Shown here one piece after another: positions 51,531 through 60,999 of a DNA stretch of 64,000 nucleotides. The DNA is from an uncultured Christensenellaceae bacterium (lineage in GTDB: Bacteria; Bacillota; Clostridia; Christensenellales; CAG-314): NCBI GenBank assembly GCA_910587795.1, contig CAJUNH010000001.1, forward strand, positions 124,001-188,000. The letters are read 5' to 3'. Each line of letters opens with the position of its first letter. Positions within the stretch are counted from its first letter, which is position 1. The notes under the pieces are model-generated. The model did no database searches. It was given only the letters and a program-made list of their open reading frames with translations, and had not been told where the DNA came from. The position numbers were made by a program, and so were the translations under genes.

Positions 51531-52106
51531 ATGAATGTTTACAAAAGATGCCCTATTTTAGAAAATGAGCGTTATAGACTGCGCCTAAGTATAAAAGAAG
51601 ATGCCAAGGATTTGCTTAAAACGTACAGCGATCCTAATGCTGTTCCGTTTTTTAACGCTGATAATTGCCATGGGGATGATTTTTATTATACCACTATCGA
51701 ACGTATGAGCCAGGCTATTGACTTTTGGATATGCGCCTATAATAACGGGTGGTTTGTTCGTTGGACAATTATAGATAAACAAGAAGAAATTGCTGTGGGT
51801 ACTATAGAAGCATTCCGCAGAGAATCTAACGATTACTTTACCGATTGCTGTTTGCTGCGGTTGGATTTGCATAGCAGTTACGAAAATTGCGACGATATAG
51901 CGGAAATTTTATCTTTAATTGTATCGCCTTCAATACAAATATTTGGCTGCGATAAAGTTGCAACAAAAGCTAAACATATTGCAACAGAACGCCGCAAAGC
52001 ACTTGAAAAGCTAAATTTTGTTTTAAGCGACAAAAAATTAATAGGCGATGACGGAACGGAGTACGGAGATTATTATATTTTAAAAAGTAACCCCCGTGGA
52101 AATTAA
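51531..52106 (+). CDS. GNAT-family N-acetyltransferase
   Basis: A 191-residue protein with the RimJ/RimL-like GNAT layout: CPILENERYRLRLSIKEDAKDLLKTYSD at the N terminus, WTIIDKQEEIAVGTIEAF in the central sheet, and a C-terminal ATKAKHIATERRKALEKLNFVLSD segment. The acetyl-CoA P-loop (Q/RxxGxG/A) is not clearly recognisable, so activity is uncertain and the substrate is unknown. AGGAGA lies before the ATG. It stands alone between the tRNA and a terminator. Confidence 0.8.
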   Translation: MNVYKRCPILENERYRLRLSIKEDAKDLLKTYSDPNAVPFFNADNCHGDDFYYTTIERMSQAIDFWICAYNNGWFVRWTIIDKQEEIAVGTIEAFRRESNDYFTDCCLLRLDLHSSYENCDDIAEILSLIVSPSIQIFGCDKVATKAKHIATERRKALEKLNFVLSDKKLIGDDGTEYGDYYILKSNPRGN

Positions 52107-52195
52107 TTTAAATAAAATTTTTAACTTTATATTATGTACATCAACTATTGTCCTAATAACACTAATGCAAATAATAATATTTAAAAATATAATAG

Positions 52196-52233
52196 AAAGC
52201 AGTAGATTATTTAACCTACTGCTTTTTTATTTT
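52196..52233. terminator. Bidirectional terminator between the GNAT gene and efp
   Basis: AAAGCAGTAG (52196-52205) pairs with CTACTGCTTT (52216-52225), with a T-run on the plus side and an A-rich run on the other side. It serves the convergent GNAT and efp genes. Confidence 0.85.
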
Positions 52234-52253
52234 TGTCATTTACCTATATATTA

Positions 52254-52814
52254 TTATTTTGCTCTTTCCATATACTCGCCCGTGCGTGTGTCAATACGGA
52301 TCATATCGCCTTCATTAACAAACATAGGAACCATCAGCGTGTAGCCTGTTTCTACTGTTGCAGGTTTATTTGCATTTGTTGCGGTATTTCCTGCTACTGC
52401 GGGCTCGCAGTTAATTACTTGCAAAACGACAAAATTAGGAGGTTCAACGGAAAATGCTTCGCCCTTATAAAATTTGATTGTAGCGCTCATATTTTCCTTT
52501 AAAAACTGCAATGCGTCTTCAACTTGACTTTTGTTTAAAGGAACTTGCTCGTAAGTTTCACTGTCCATAAAGTAATAAAGTTCCCCGTCATTATAAAGAT
52601 ATTCCATATCTTTGTTTTCAATCTTCGCAAGTTCGTACTTTTCGGAGGGGTTAAAAGTTTCTTCTCTTACGGCACCCGTAACAACGTTTTTAATCTTTGT
52701 CCTGACAAATGCCGCACCCTTGCCCGGTTTAACGTGTTGGAAATCAACAATTACGTAAATACCGTTATTATACACAAAGGTTACGCCCTTTCTAAAATCG
52801 CCTGCTAAAATCAT
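52254..52814 (-). CDS. efp: Elongation factor P
   Basis: A 186-residue, three-domain OB protein with the KOW-like N terminus ILAGDFRKGVTFVYNNGIYVIVDFQHVKPGKGAAFVRTKIKNV, where KPGKG holds the modifiable tip Lys, and the C-terminal signature GYTLMVPMFVNEGDMIRIDTRTGEYMERA. EF-P relieves ribosome stalling at polyproline. GGGAGGAA lies upstream of the ATG. It is downstream of pepP in the same direction, 29 bases apart, the usual pepP-efp pair. Confidence 0.97.
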   Translation of the reverse strand: MILAGDFRKGVTFVYNNGIYVIVDFQHVKPGKGAAFVRTKIKNVVTGAVREETFNPSEKYELAKIENKDMEYLYNDGELYYFMDSETYEQVPLNKSQVEDALQFLKENMSATIKFYKGEAFSVEPPNFVVLQVINCEPAVAGNTATNANKPATVETGYTLMVPMFVNEGDMIRIDTRTGEYMERAK

Positions 52815-52843
52815 AAGTAGATTCCTCCCAATTTATCCTTTTA

Positions 52844-53911
52844 CTATAAAATTATAATATGTTTATCGCTTGTTGTCAAATCAATAACGCTATCTTCTTG
52901 GAATAATAGCATATCCTCGATACGTACTCCGCCAACGCCCGGCAAATAAATTCCCGGTTCGCAGGTAATAAGCTGTCCCGCTTGAAGCGAATCTGTCGAG
53001 CGCATAGACGCGTAAGGAGTTTCGTGTATGTCTATACCTAAACTATGTCCTGTGCTATGCGTAAAAAATTCGCCGTATCCGTTAGCTTTAATTATTTCGC
53101 GGCAAGCGGTATCAAGTTCCTTACCGCTCATGCCCGTATATGCGCTGTTTATACCCATACTTTGAGCTAACGCCACTACATTGTATATTTTTGATAATTC
53201 CTCGTCGGGTTTGCCTACAAAAACCGTACGCGTCATATCCGAACAATATCCGTGATATCTTGCACCGAAATCCATTGTTACGGGATCGCCGAGTTCTATT
53301 ACTTTATCGGTAGGATGCGCGTGAGGCTTAGAAGAGTTTACTCCCGAAGCAATTATAGTATCAAACGCCAGTCCGTCCGCGCCGTTTTTGTTAATTTGGT
53401 ATTCCAGCTCGATAGCGATTTCTCTTTCGGTAACGCCCGGACGTATAAATCCTAAAATTGCGCTAAACGCAAGGTCGGTAATATTCTGCGCTTTTTTGAT
53501 ATATTCGATTTCCTGCGCGCTTTTAAAGCTGCGCACAAAGTTTATGTGCTGCCCTACGGGTATAAATTCAAACGCCGCAAGTTCCTCTTTAATACGGGTA
53601 TATTCCGCAACGGTAATCTCACTGTCTTCAAAGCCAAGTGTTTTTATGCCGTTTTCGTTAAGCAGCTCAGTTATCATACTGTTTGCGCTTGTGCCGTTTG
53701 CAATTTGTCTAACTTCCACACCGTCATTTTCTAAGCTTTGCGCCATTTCGTAATATCTTGGATCGGTGATAAAAACAGATTTATTGTTTGGCATAAGCAC
53801 CAAATAGCCGAATGTCGAAGCAAATTCCGTAAAATAAAATCTGTTTTTTTCGCTCACTACTAAAATAGCGTCTACATTGGATAAGTTAAACAGTCTATCA
53901 GTATTTTTCAT
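52844..53911 (-). CDS. pepP: Xaa-Pro aminopeptidase (M24B)
   Basis: A 355-residue metallopeptidase with a creatinase-like N-terminal domain and a pita-bread domain. The metal ligands are visible: Asp in VTMDFGARYHGYCSDMTRTVF (two Asp), His in THSTGHSLGIDIHE, Glu in ITCEPGIYLP and Glu in VRIEDM. It removes N-terminal residues preceding proline. GGAGG precedes the ATG, which lies one base past the stop of the upstream endonuclease-like gene. Confidence 0.95.
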   Translation of the reverse strand: MKNTDRLFNLSNVDAILVVSEKNRFYFTEFASTFGYLVLMPNNKSVFITDPRYYEMAQSLENDGVEVRQIANGTSANSMITELLNENGIKTLGFEDSEITVAEYTRIKEELAAFEFIPVGQHINFVRSFKSAQEIEYIKKAQNITDLAFSAILGFIRPGVTEREIAIELEYQINKNGADGLAFDTIIASGVNSSKPHAHPTDKVIELGDPVTMDFGARYHGYCSDMTRTVFVGKPDEELSKIYNVVALAQSMGINSAYTGMSGKELDTACREIIKANGYGEFFTHSTGHSLGIDIHETPYASMRSTDSLQAGQLITCEPGIYLPGVGGVRIEDMLLFQEDSVIDLTTSDKHIIIL

Positions 53912-53912
53912 A

Positions 53913-54764
53913 TTACCTCCTTATACTGTCGTAAAGCCGTTTCATTTTTATTGCGTCGTCGGTTTGAGTTCCGTTTGATTCGCATATTATAACAGGTTCC
54001 AGTCCGTATCTGTTTATAACGTATGCAAGCGGCTCAAATTCCGGACCGAAAACAGAATCCTCAAAGGTAAGATGACGTACTTCTCCGCCCTTGGAATACT
54101 CTATTTTGGAAAAGTGTATGTGCATTTTACTTGCGCGTTCCTGTCCCAAATTATTTATTATGCAGCGTACGATTTTATCGTAATCTTCTTCTGTTTTTAT
54201 ACTGCCATACGTGCGGGCGTTAAGATGCCCGAAGTCGATTGTCGGGATGTAAAACTCGGCAATCTTGCAAAACTCCACAACTTCTTCCGTATCGCCTATT
54301 TGGTTGATCCGCCCCATAGTTTCCGGGCAAAACCAACAGTCGTCCAAATTGTTTGCAGTTATCATATCCGCCAAAAAGCGCAACCGCTTTTTTGTAAGCT
54401 CAACAGCGTCGCTTCTGGTCATTTTCCCTACAGTAGAAGCGTGGAATACAACCCGATTACCGTAAAATTGTTTTGCCTTTTTGCAGCTGTTTAAAACATA
54501 ATTATACGATTTTTCCGCCATAGCATCGTCGGGATTTGCAAAATTAATATAATACGGTGCATGTACTGAAACGGCAACGTTAAATTGTTTTGCTTTTTGA
54601 CCTATTTCGTTAGCTTTAGCGTCGCTGATATTTATTCCTTTACCGAAAGAATACTCGTATGCGCTAAGCCCTTGTTTAGCCAGCCATTCAGGCGCGTCGA
54701 CAGACGATTTATAGCCTTCTCCGTAAAAGCGAATCGAGTTACCGCTAGGACCGAATCTAATCAT
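53913..54764 (-). CDS. Endonuclease IV-like TIM-barrel protein
   Basis: A 283-residue AP-endonuclease-family-2 barrel. Conserved zinc-ligand positions appear in VSVHAPYYINF, VVFHAS, CPETMGR, TIDFGHLNA, MHIHFSKI and IICESN. This is the Nfo fold, though the protein is not close enough by eye to prove DNA repair activity; other sugar isomerase-like barrels share the fold. It overlaps ribF by 8 bases and adjoins pepP, so it is embedded in a translation and cofactor operon. Confidence 0.88.
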   Translation of the reverse strand: MIRFGPSGNSIRFYGEGYKSSVDAPEWLAKQGLSAYEYSFGKGINISDAKANEIGQKAKQFNVAVSVHAPYYINFANPDDAMAEKSYNYVLNSCKKAKQFYGNRVVFHASTVGKMTRSDAVELTKKRLRFLADMITANNLDDCWFCPETMGRINQIGDTEEVVEFCKIAEFYIPTIDFGHLNARTYGSIKTEEDYDKIVRCIINNLGQERASKMHIHFSKIEYSKGGEVRHLTFEDSVFGPEFEPLAYVINRYGLEPVIICESNGTQTDDAIKMKRLYDSIRR

Positions 54765-55644
54765 TTAAAACCGTCTCCTTATCGTGATTAAGCTGTTTAC
54801 GTAATTCGTCTGCGGAATTAAAACGTTTAATGGACCGTAAAAATTTTGTAAGCGAAACTTTAACCGTTTTATCGTATAAGTTGCCGTTATAATTTAATAC
54901 GAACACCTCGACGGAATTGCAATTTATATTAAAGGTAGGCACTTTGCCAATGTTAGTTATTGCGCGAAACGACTGATCGTCTATATCGATATATCCGCCG
55001 TATACGCCGTAAGGCAATAATTTTTCTGCGTCAACTTGTATATTGGCAGTAGGAAAACCGAGTGTTTTGCCTACTCCCCTGCCGTGAACAACCTTACCGA
55101 GTAAAAAAAACGGTTCGCTAAGCAGCGAATTGGCTTTATTTATATTGCCTTGCTGTAAATAGGTGCGTACCAGTGTGGTGCTGACTTTTTGCCCGTCTAT
55201 CGTAACCTGATCGACAATATCTACGCTACATACGTCAGCTAAATAATTGCTTATTTCTTTACAGTCAATCCCGTCGCTGCCGCAGTGATGGTCAAATCCG
55301 CAAACGACGCCTTGTAAATCGTATGCCGTAAACTGCGATAAAAACTGTTTACCGCTTAGCGACTTGAATTCTGCGTTAAATTCGGCTGTAATTACGACGT
55401 CCACTCCCAACGAACGGTAAATTACCAACCGCTCGTCGTAGGTATATGCTGTATAATTATCCTTGCCCAAAACAGCGAGATGATTATTGGAAAACGTAAA
55501 CAACGCAACCTTACTGTCCGTTTGCTTAGCGCGTAACTTCGCTCGGTTTAATAACTCTATATGCCCTTTATGCATACAGCCGAAAAATCCCAAACACACT
55601 ACTATGGGACAATTAAGTTTTTGACCTAATTTTATAACTTGCAT
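54757..55644 (-). CDS. ribF: Bifunctional riboflavin kinase/FAD synthetase
   Basis: A 295-residue protein with an N-terminal adenylyltransferase domain (CLGFFGCMHKGHIELL, where the nucleotide-binding H-x-G-H is preserved) and a C-terminal kinase domain with GRGVGKTLGFPTANIQ and ITNIGKVPTF. It converts riboflavin to FMN and then FAD. The truB-ribF order is standard in Firmicutes. The ATG is 8 bases after the truB stop. Confidence 0.95.
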   Translation of the reverse strand: MQVIKLGQKLNCPIVVCLGFFGCMHKGHIELLNRAKLRAKQTDSKVALFTFSNNHLAVLGKDNYTAYTYDERLVIYRSLGVDVVITAEFNAEFKSLSGKQFLSQFTAYDLQGVVCGFDHHCGSDGIDCKEISNYLADVCSVDIVDQVTIDGQKVSTTLVRTYLQQGNINKANSLLSEPFFLLGKVVHGRGVGKTLGFPTANIQVDAEKLLPYGVYGGYIDIDDQSFRAITNIGKVPTFNINCNSVEVFVLNYNGNLYDKTVKVSLTKFLRSIKRFNSADELRKQLNHDKETVLND

Positions 55645-55652
55645 AGAATTAA

Positions 55653-56510
55653 TTAAAAAGCGTTTTTTAAATAATAGGAAATTTTTAATAAACCGTTAAC
55701 ATTTTGCCCTAACCCGAAAAATGTATCGCGGCAATAGATTTTACGAAATCCGTTTTTGAACGGACATTTTATTTTGCGTCCGCAATCTAAATCTTCGTAA
55801 AATTTTTCGTCAAAGCAGTATTCTTCAACGTCGCTTAAAGGATACATAATATCTGTTATACACTGTTGCTTTAAAGCACGAATTTCGTCAATCGTATAGG
55901 CTTGTTCTATATCGAAACACCCTGATTGCAATCTTATAAGTCCGCTCATGTAGCCTACGGTATTAAGCTTGTCCGCAATATCGCGCACAATAGATCTTAT
56001 GTATGTACCGCCGCCGCAGGTTATATCCAAAACAAACGTATCGTCTGTTTTTTGAGCAATAAGATTTATGTCGTATATATTTATTTTACGCGGTTTAAGT
56101 TTTACTTGAATTCCGTCACGAGCCAGTTTATAGGCTCGTACTCCGCCAACAGACTTTGCCGAGTAAATAGGCGGAACTTGGTCAAATTCCCCCTTAAAAC
56201 CGTTTAAAACGGCTTGTAATTGATTTGCAGAAGGAATACTGCCTTTATCGAACGCTATGTTACCGTAGCTGTCAAGCGTATCGGTGGTTTTGCCGAAAGT
56301 AAAAAAGGCACGGTATTTTTTTGTTTTATCCGTCAAAAAATCAAACAGCTTGGTTCCCAGTCCCAGCGCAACAGGCAATACGCCCGACGCTCCCGGATCC
56401 AAAGTTCCCAAATGCCCTATCTTTTTTTCGTGTAAAATATGTTTGATACATACCACCATATCGCTTGCCGTAGCGCCGACAGGTTTTAGTACGTTGATAA
56501 ATCCATTCAT
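55653..56510 (-). CDS. truB: tRNA pseudouridine-55 synthase
   Basis: A 285-residue pseudouridine synthase with GFINVLKPVGATASDMVV at the N terminus and the catalytic Asp in HLGTLDPGASGVLPVALG. DITCGGGTYIRSIVRDIADKL is the conserved C-terminal motif. It makes the T-loop pseudouridine in tRNA. The start overlaps the end of the nrnA gene by 4 bases. Confidence 0.96.
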   Translation of the reverse strand: MNGFINVLKPVGATASDMVVCIKHILHEKKIGHLGTLDPGASGVLPVALGLGTKLFDFLTDKTKKYRAFFTFGKTTDTLDSYGNIAFDKGSIPSANQLQAVLNGFKGEFDQVPPIYSAKSVGGVRAYKLARDGIQVKLKPRKINIYDINLIAQKTDDTFVLDITCGGGTYIRSIVRDIADKLNTVGYMSGLIRLQSGCFDIEQAYTIDEIRALKQQCITDIMYPLSDVEEYCFDEKFYEDLDCGRKIKCPFKNGFRKIYCRDTFFGLGQNVNGLLKISYYLKNAF

Positions 56511-57466
56511 ATCGTATACCCTACGACACGGACAATTTTTTCGATAACGTCTTCCAACATTCCGTTAATTCTGCAGCCCGAAGCATATAAATGTCCGCCG
56601 CCGCCAAATTCCTTACATACTTCCCTCACGGAATAGTCTTTTCCTCGCATACTGACTTTGTAACAGTTAGGGGCAAATTCGCATATGCATACGCCCGCTT
56701 TTGCCGTAGAAATGTCGATTGCATAAGATACTATGCCAGACGTAGTAGACGGTTCAAGCCCGAATTCCAATAAGTCGTCGGCCGTAATATACAGCAAAAA
56801 CATTTTGTCATCGTAATAAGAACGTATCCGCGATAAAGCTCTTGCAAGCAATTTTATTTCCGTTAACGACTTTTCTCTAAAAAAGACACGGTATATGCGT
56901 TCGGCATCTGCGCCGATTTCGCAAAGTTCGCTTGCCATAACAAAACCGCCTTTGTTTACGTTGTAGGCGAAGTTTCCAGTATCTGTGCATAACCCCAAAT
57001 ATAAGTATGTTGCCGAAACAGAATCTAATGTAACGCCCAGTGCTTTTGCAATTTCATAAATTATTTGACAGGTACTGGAATAAGTGTATATACAGTTATA
57101 TGCGGAAAAGTAATCGTCCCCGTGGTGATCGATTGTCAAGGTTGTTCGGCAGTCGTTATAGATACTGCTAAAATCTCCTAGACGGTAAATATCACTGCAA
57201 TCAACGGCAACCATCAAATCGTACTTTATTCCGCTAAACGTTTTGTTAACGCAGCACGACTCCTCAAAAGAAGACAGGCGGCTGTTTAACTCGCTGTCAC
57301 AAAAAACGTCGGCGCTTTTTCCCAGTTTTTGCAGTATTAGCTTTAAGCCGATACATGCCCCTATTGTGTCGCCGTCCGGATTTGTGTGCGCAAATAACGC
57401 AATGCGATTGCTTTTGCGCAATATATCTGCGGCTTGTTTAATTGTCGTCGTCTGTTTTGATCGCAT
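56507..57466 (-). CDS. nrnA: DHH/DHHA1 phosphoesterase NrnA (oligoribonuclease/pAp phosphatase)
   Basis: A 319-residue DHH-family protein with HTNPDGDTIGACIGL (first Asp motif), VAVDCSD, TIDHHGDD (DHH) and STCQIIYEIAKAL; the C-terminal DHHA1 domain ends with FGGGGHLYASGCRI. It degrades nano-RNAs and pAp to nucleotides. It is placed between rbfA and truB, the normal spot in Firmicutes, and overlaps rbfA by 29 bases. Confidence 0.95.
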   Translation of the reverse strand: MRSKQTTTIKQAADILRKSNRIALFAHTNPDGDTIGACIGLKLILQKLGKSADVFCDSELNSRLSSFEESCCVNKTFSGIKYDLMVAVDCSDIYRLGDFSSIYNDCRTTLTIDHHGDDYFSAYNCIYTYSSTCQIIYEIAKALGVTLDSVSATYLYLGLCTDTGNFAYNVNKGGFVMASELCEIGADAERIYRVFFREKSLTEIKLLARALSRIRSYYDDKMFLLYITADDLLEFGLEPSTTSGIVSYAIDISTAKAGVCICEFAPNCYKVSMRGKDYSVREVCKEFGGGGHLYASGCRINGMLEDVIEKIVRVVGYTI

Positions 57467-57794
57467 TTAAAATCTCGTTAATCTTTTGTCCGTAAGACAT
57501 AGATGTATCTAAAATAAAGTCGAATTTAGGCACTTTGCGTATATGCATACTCTTAGATATTTCCCTACGGATAAACGCCTCGCTATCGCGTATGGCAATA
57601 AACGTTTGCGCCGCCCTATCGCTGTCGGTAGAGTAAATGCTTATATAAACTTTTGCCGTTGATAATTCTCTATCGCAATCCACGTCCAAAACGGTAAACA
57701 TTTCCGTTATGCGCGGATCTTTAACTTTTTTTGTAAGCAGTTCGGCTATATATCTTTTAAATTCCGCATTTAATTTGTCTGTTCTGTTTGTCAT
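57438..57794 (-). CDS. rbfA: Ribosome-binding factor A
   Basis: A 118-residue KH-fold protein with ELLTKKVKDPRI at the N terminus, VYISIYSTDSDRAAQTFIAI in the middle, and the C-terminal LDTSMSYGQKINEIL. It assists 30S maturation. It overlaps infB by 4 bases (ATGA), typical of the infB-rbfA pair. Confidence 0.95.
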   Translation of the reverse strand: MTNRTDKLNAEFKRYIAELLTKKVKDPRITEMFTVLDVDCDRELSTAKVYISIYSTDSDRAAQTFIAIRDSEAFIRREISKSMHIRKVPKFDFILDTSMSYGQKINEILNAIKTDDDN

Positions 57795-60430
57795 TGCGCT
57801 ATCTCTTCCATTTGATATACTTCAAATATATCGCCGACTTTTATATCGTTGTAATTTTCTACGGATATACCGCATTCAAAGCCGTAAGCAACTTCCTTTA
57901 CGTCATCCTTAAAACGCTTTAAAGCAAGTATATTGCCGTCGTATACGCTGATATTATTACGGTAAACGCGTACTTTACCGTTGCGCACAACTTTGCCGTT
58001 TGTTACATAGCAACCCGCAACCGTACCGACGCCGGAAATTTTAAACACTTCGCGAACCTCTACGCTGCCGATAACCGTTTCGGTAAATTTAGGCGCAAGC
58101 ATCCCTTTCATCGCCGCGGTCACATCGTCGACAGCATCATAGATTACGCTGTACAAGCGTATGTCCACGTTTTCCTTTTCCGCAAGCGATTTTGCATTAT
58201 TGTCTGCGCGTACGTTAAAGCCGATAATAATAGCCTGCGATGCTTTTGCCAACATAATATCGGTTTCGTTTATACCGCCTACGCCGCCGTGAATAGCGTT
58301 GACTTTTACTTCGTCATTGGAAATTTTTTCCAAACTGGATTTAAGCGCTTCCAAACTGCCTTGTACGTCGGTTTTAACAATAATATTAAGCGTTTTAAGC
58401 TGACCTTCGGATATACGTCCAAATAAATCCCCCAAACTGAAAGACTGTGTTTGACGGGCGTTTTCCAGTTTGATTTTGTCCTTGCGTTCTTCGGCGGCTT
58501 TCTTTACAAGCTTTTCGTCAGCTACGTACATATAGTCGCCCGCTTGCGGAACTTCGCTGAAGCCGAGTACCTCTACGGGAGTAGACGGACCTGCCGATTT
58601 AACTTTTTTACCTTTGTCGTCGAACATTGCGCGGATTTTACCCGTTGCTGCGCCCGCAATCAAACTGTCGCCAACGTTTAATGTTCCGTTGCTGACAAGA
58701 ACAGTCGCAACAGGACCTCTGCCTTTATCAAGCTTAGCCTCGATAATCGTACCTGTGGCGCGCTTTGCAGGATTAGCTTTAAGCTCTTTTATTTCCGTAA
58801 CAAGCAAAACACTTTCTAATAGTTGATTAAGTCCTTCGCCTGTTTTAGCGGAAACGGGAACCATAATCGTATCGCCGCCCCATTCCTCGGGAACAAGCTC
58901 GTATTCCGTAAGCTGTTGTTTAACCCTATCGGGATCTATATGGTTTTTGTCCATTTTATTTATCGCAACGATAATTGAAACTTCCGCAGCCTTAGCGTGA
59001 TTGATAGCCTCGATTGTTTGCGGCATAACGCCGTCGTCCGCAGCTACAACTATTATTGCAATATCCGTAATCTTTGCTCCGCGTGCACGCATCGCCGTAA
59101 ACGCTGCGTGTCCGGGTGTGTCGATAAACGTTATCTGTTCGCCGTTACACACTACCGTATAAGCACCGATATGCTGTGTAATACCGCCCGCTTCGCCGCT
59201 TGTTACGCTTGTATTGCGGATTGAGTCAAGTAATGACGTTTTACCATGGTCTACGTGCCCCATTACAGTTACAATAGGCGGGCGTTTTGTATCGTTTATT
59301 AAACCGTCGTCTGCTTCGGCAGTCGAAATAATTTCTTCTGCGGTTTTTTCTACTTTAAGCTCGAGCGTTACATCGTGCATACTTGCTATGTATGCGGCGT
59401 AATCAAAGTCTACCGAGTCGTTTATCGTCTTTAATATGCCCTCTTTAAATAGCTGCTTAATAATTTCCGATGCGGATACGCCGATTTTTTCGCTTAACAC
59501 CTTAATAGGAACGTCTTTTGTCGTGATAACGGCGTTAGTAATTTTAGGTGCGACAACAGTTGCAGAGTTTTCGTTCCTTTTGCTGCGCGCTCTGCGTACT
59601 ACTCTGTCCTCGTCATAATCTCCGCCGCTAAAATCACGCGTGATTAGTCTTTGCTTACTAAACCCGCTGTTGCGTTTTTCGTCAGGATGTTCTTTCGTCT
59701 TATTTTTATTACCATGAGCTTTCTGCGGGTCGGTACGCGGAATATCCATTATAGGCGCCGAAGAAAATTTCTTGAGACCGTTGTTTTGTCCCGTACGCTG
59801 ATTCGATCCGCGTTTATCATTGCCGCTATTACCAAATTGCTGTCCCTGACCGCTTTGACGTCTTTGGTCGTTTCGTGTGCCTACGCCACTATTTATACGT
59901 GAGTCGTTGGTTTGACGCGGACGTTGATTTTGCGGTTTATTTGCCGCAGATAAATCAAGGAATTTTCTAATTTTGACGTTTCCCTTTTCGTCCGTATACG
60001 TTTTTACTTCGCGTCCGTTTTCAATAGTCGTAACAACCTTTGTTTTAGGCTGCGAATCCTCAATATTTTTTTCCGCAGCGGGCGTAGAGTCCGCCTTTAT
60101 TACGGGTTTCTTATCTTCGGCAACGTCTTCCTTTTGCCGCTGTTCGACAGTAATGGCAGGCTCGGCATTATCGACAGGATGATCGGGAACTTCTTCAATA
60201 ACGGGAGATTCAACTATAATATTTTCCGTTGCCTGAATTTCGGCTAGCGATTCCGCTTCCTTTCTTAAAAACTCGGTTTTACGTTTTTGAATTAAATCGG
60301 ACAAAGCAACGGCTTGTTTTTTTACTTCAGCCAACGATTGCTGTAATTCACGCGTAGTAAGCAATACCGATTTAACGTTTTTTACGGTATCGTGTCCCTT
60401 ATTTTGTTGAGTATTTGCTGTATTTGCCAT
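57791..60430 (-). CDS. infB: Translation initiation factor IF-2
   Basis: Product of 879 residues from the ATG at 60430, supported by GGGAGGT upstream; a TTG 15 bases earlier is unlikely. A long low-complexity N-terminal region (Gln-, Asn- and Arg-rich, about residues 150-290) leads to the IF2-N motif (VPIKVLSEKIGVSASEIIKQLF) and the GTPase domain with GHVDHGKTSLLD, DTPGHAAF and NKMD, then domains III and IV. It places initiator tRNA on the 30S. It is in the nusA-infB-rbfA operon. Confidence 0.97.
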   Translation of the reverse strand: MANTANTQQNKGHDTVKNVKSVLLTTRELQQSLAEVKKQAVALSDLIQKRKTEFLRKEAESLAEIQATENIIVESPVIEEVPDHPVDNAEPAITVEQRQKEDVAEDKKPVIKADSTPAAEKNIEDSQPKTKVVTTIENGREVKTYTDEKGNVKIRKFLDLSAANKPQNQRPRQTNDSRINSGVGTRNDQRRQSGQGQQFGNSGNDKRGSNQRTGQNNGLKKFSSAPIMDIPRTDPQKAHGNKNKTKEHPDEKRNSGFSKQRLITRDFSGGDYDEDRVVRRARSKRNENSATVVAPKITNAVITTKDVPIKVLSEKIGVSASEIIKQLFKEGILKTINDSVDFDYAAYIASMHDVTLELKVEKTAEEIISTAEADDGLINDTKRPPIVTVMGHVDHGKTSLLDSIRNTSVTSGEAGGITQHIGAYTVVCNGEQITFIDTPGHAAFTAMRARGAKITDIAIIVVAADDGVMPQTIEAINHAKAAEVSIIVAINKMDKNHIDPDRVKQQLTEYELVPEEWGGDTIMVPVSAKTGEGLNQLLESVLLVTEIKELKANPAKRATGTIIEAKLDKGRGPVATVLVSNGTLNVGDSLIAGAATGKIRAMFDDKGKKVKSAGPSTPVEVLGFSEVPQAGDYMYVADEKLVKKAAEERKDKIKLENARQTQSFSLGDLFGRISEGQLKTLNIIVKTDVQGSLEALKSSLEKISNDEVKVNAIHGGVGGINETDIMLAKASQAIIIGFNVRADNNAKSLAEKENVDIRLYSVIYDAVDDVTAAMKGMLAPKFTETVIGSVEVREVFKISGVGTVAGCYVTNGKVVRNGKVRVYRNNISVYDGNILALKRFKDDVKEVAYGFECGISVENYNDIKVGDIFEVYQMEEIAQ

Positions 60431-60431
60431 A

Positions 60432-60728
60432 TTACCTCCCAGCAATCAAAGCAAGATTTTTTATAATTGCATCGGCAAGCGATTTATCGCAAATCGCAAG
60501 CGCCTTACAGTTACGTTTTACAAGTATTTCGTAATCCTCAATTTCCATCAAGATGCATCCGCGTTTATTTGCAACCGATTGCATAACCGATATAGAGTTT
60601 GACGATAATGTTTTGGTATATAGTAGTAAAAAAAGTTTTTTGCGGTATTTTTCTATATTGTCGCAACCAAACACCGCCGATCCTTTTTTTATCGCAAAAC
60701 CGATGTAAGTTTCTATTTTACTGTTCAA
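60432..60728 (-). CDS. ylxQ: L7Ae/YlxQ-family kink-turn RNA-binding protein
   Basis: A 98-residue protein of the L7Ae fold, with IGFAIKKGSAVFGCDNIEKYRKKLFLLLYTKTLSSNSI and KRNCKALAICDKSLADAIIK. YlxQ proteins bind kink-turn-like RNA but have an unclear job. It lies between ylxR and infB, one base from infB and overlapping ylxR by 11 bases. A different L7Ae-family protein (OapC) binds OLE RNA in Bacillus halodurans; there is no evidence that this gene is that partner. Confidence 0.88.
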   Translation of the reverse strand: MNSKIETYIGFAIKKGSAVFGCDNIEKYRKKLFLLLYTKTLSSNSISVMQSVANKRGCILMEIEDYEILVKRNCKALAICDKSLADAIIKNLALIAGR

Positions 60729-60999
60729 TTAATTTCTCCAACTGACTTTCAACGTCACTCAACGAAAATCCGTTAACTTTTTCAAACTTTTTATTGTTAA
60801 CGGCACGAGCGACGCATTCGTTACGCTTACACAAATATACTCCTCTGCCGTTTAGTTTTCCCGTTAAGTCCACCACTACGCCGTTAGGAGTATTAACTAT
60901 TCGCAACAATTCGCTTTTAGGTTTCATTTGACGGCAGGAAACGCACATACGTTCGGGAATCTTTTTGCAAGGTATCACGTTGTTATTAGTCTCCTTCAT
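60718..60999 (-). CDS. rnpM: YlxR (RnpM) RNA-binding protein
   Basis: A 93-residue DUF448 protein with RMCVSCRQMKPKSELLRIV and GRGVYLCKRNECVARAV. Relatives bind RNase P RNA and modulate its activity (RnpM). It overlaps nusA by 14 bases and ylxQ by 11 bases, fitting the nusA-ylxR-ylxQ-infB order. Confidence 0.93.
   Translation of the reverse strand: MKETNNNVIPCKKIPERMCVSCRQMKPKSELLRIVNTPNGVVVDLTGKLNGRGVYLCKRNECVARAVNNKKFEKVNGFSLSDVESQLEKLIEQ

Noticed and set aside
52096..52344. Hydrophobic 82-codon frame after the GNAT gene
   Set aside because: It runs through a bidirectional terminator and into the 3' part of efp on the other strand; its hydrophobicity reflects A/T-rich DNA.
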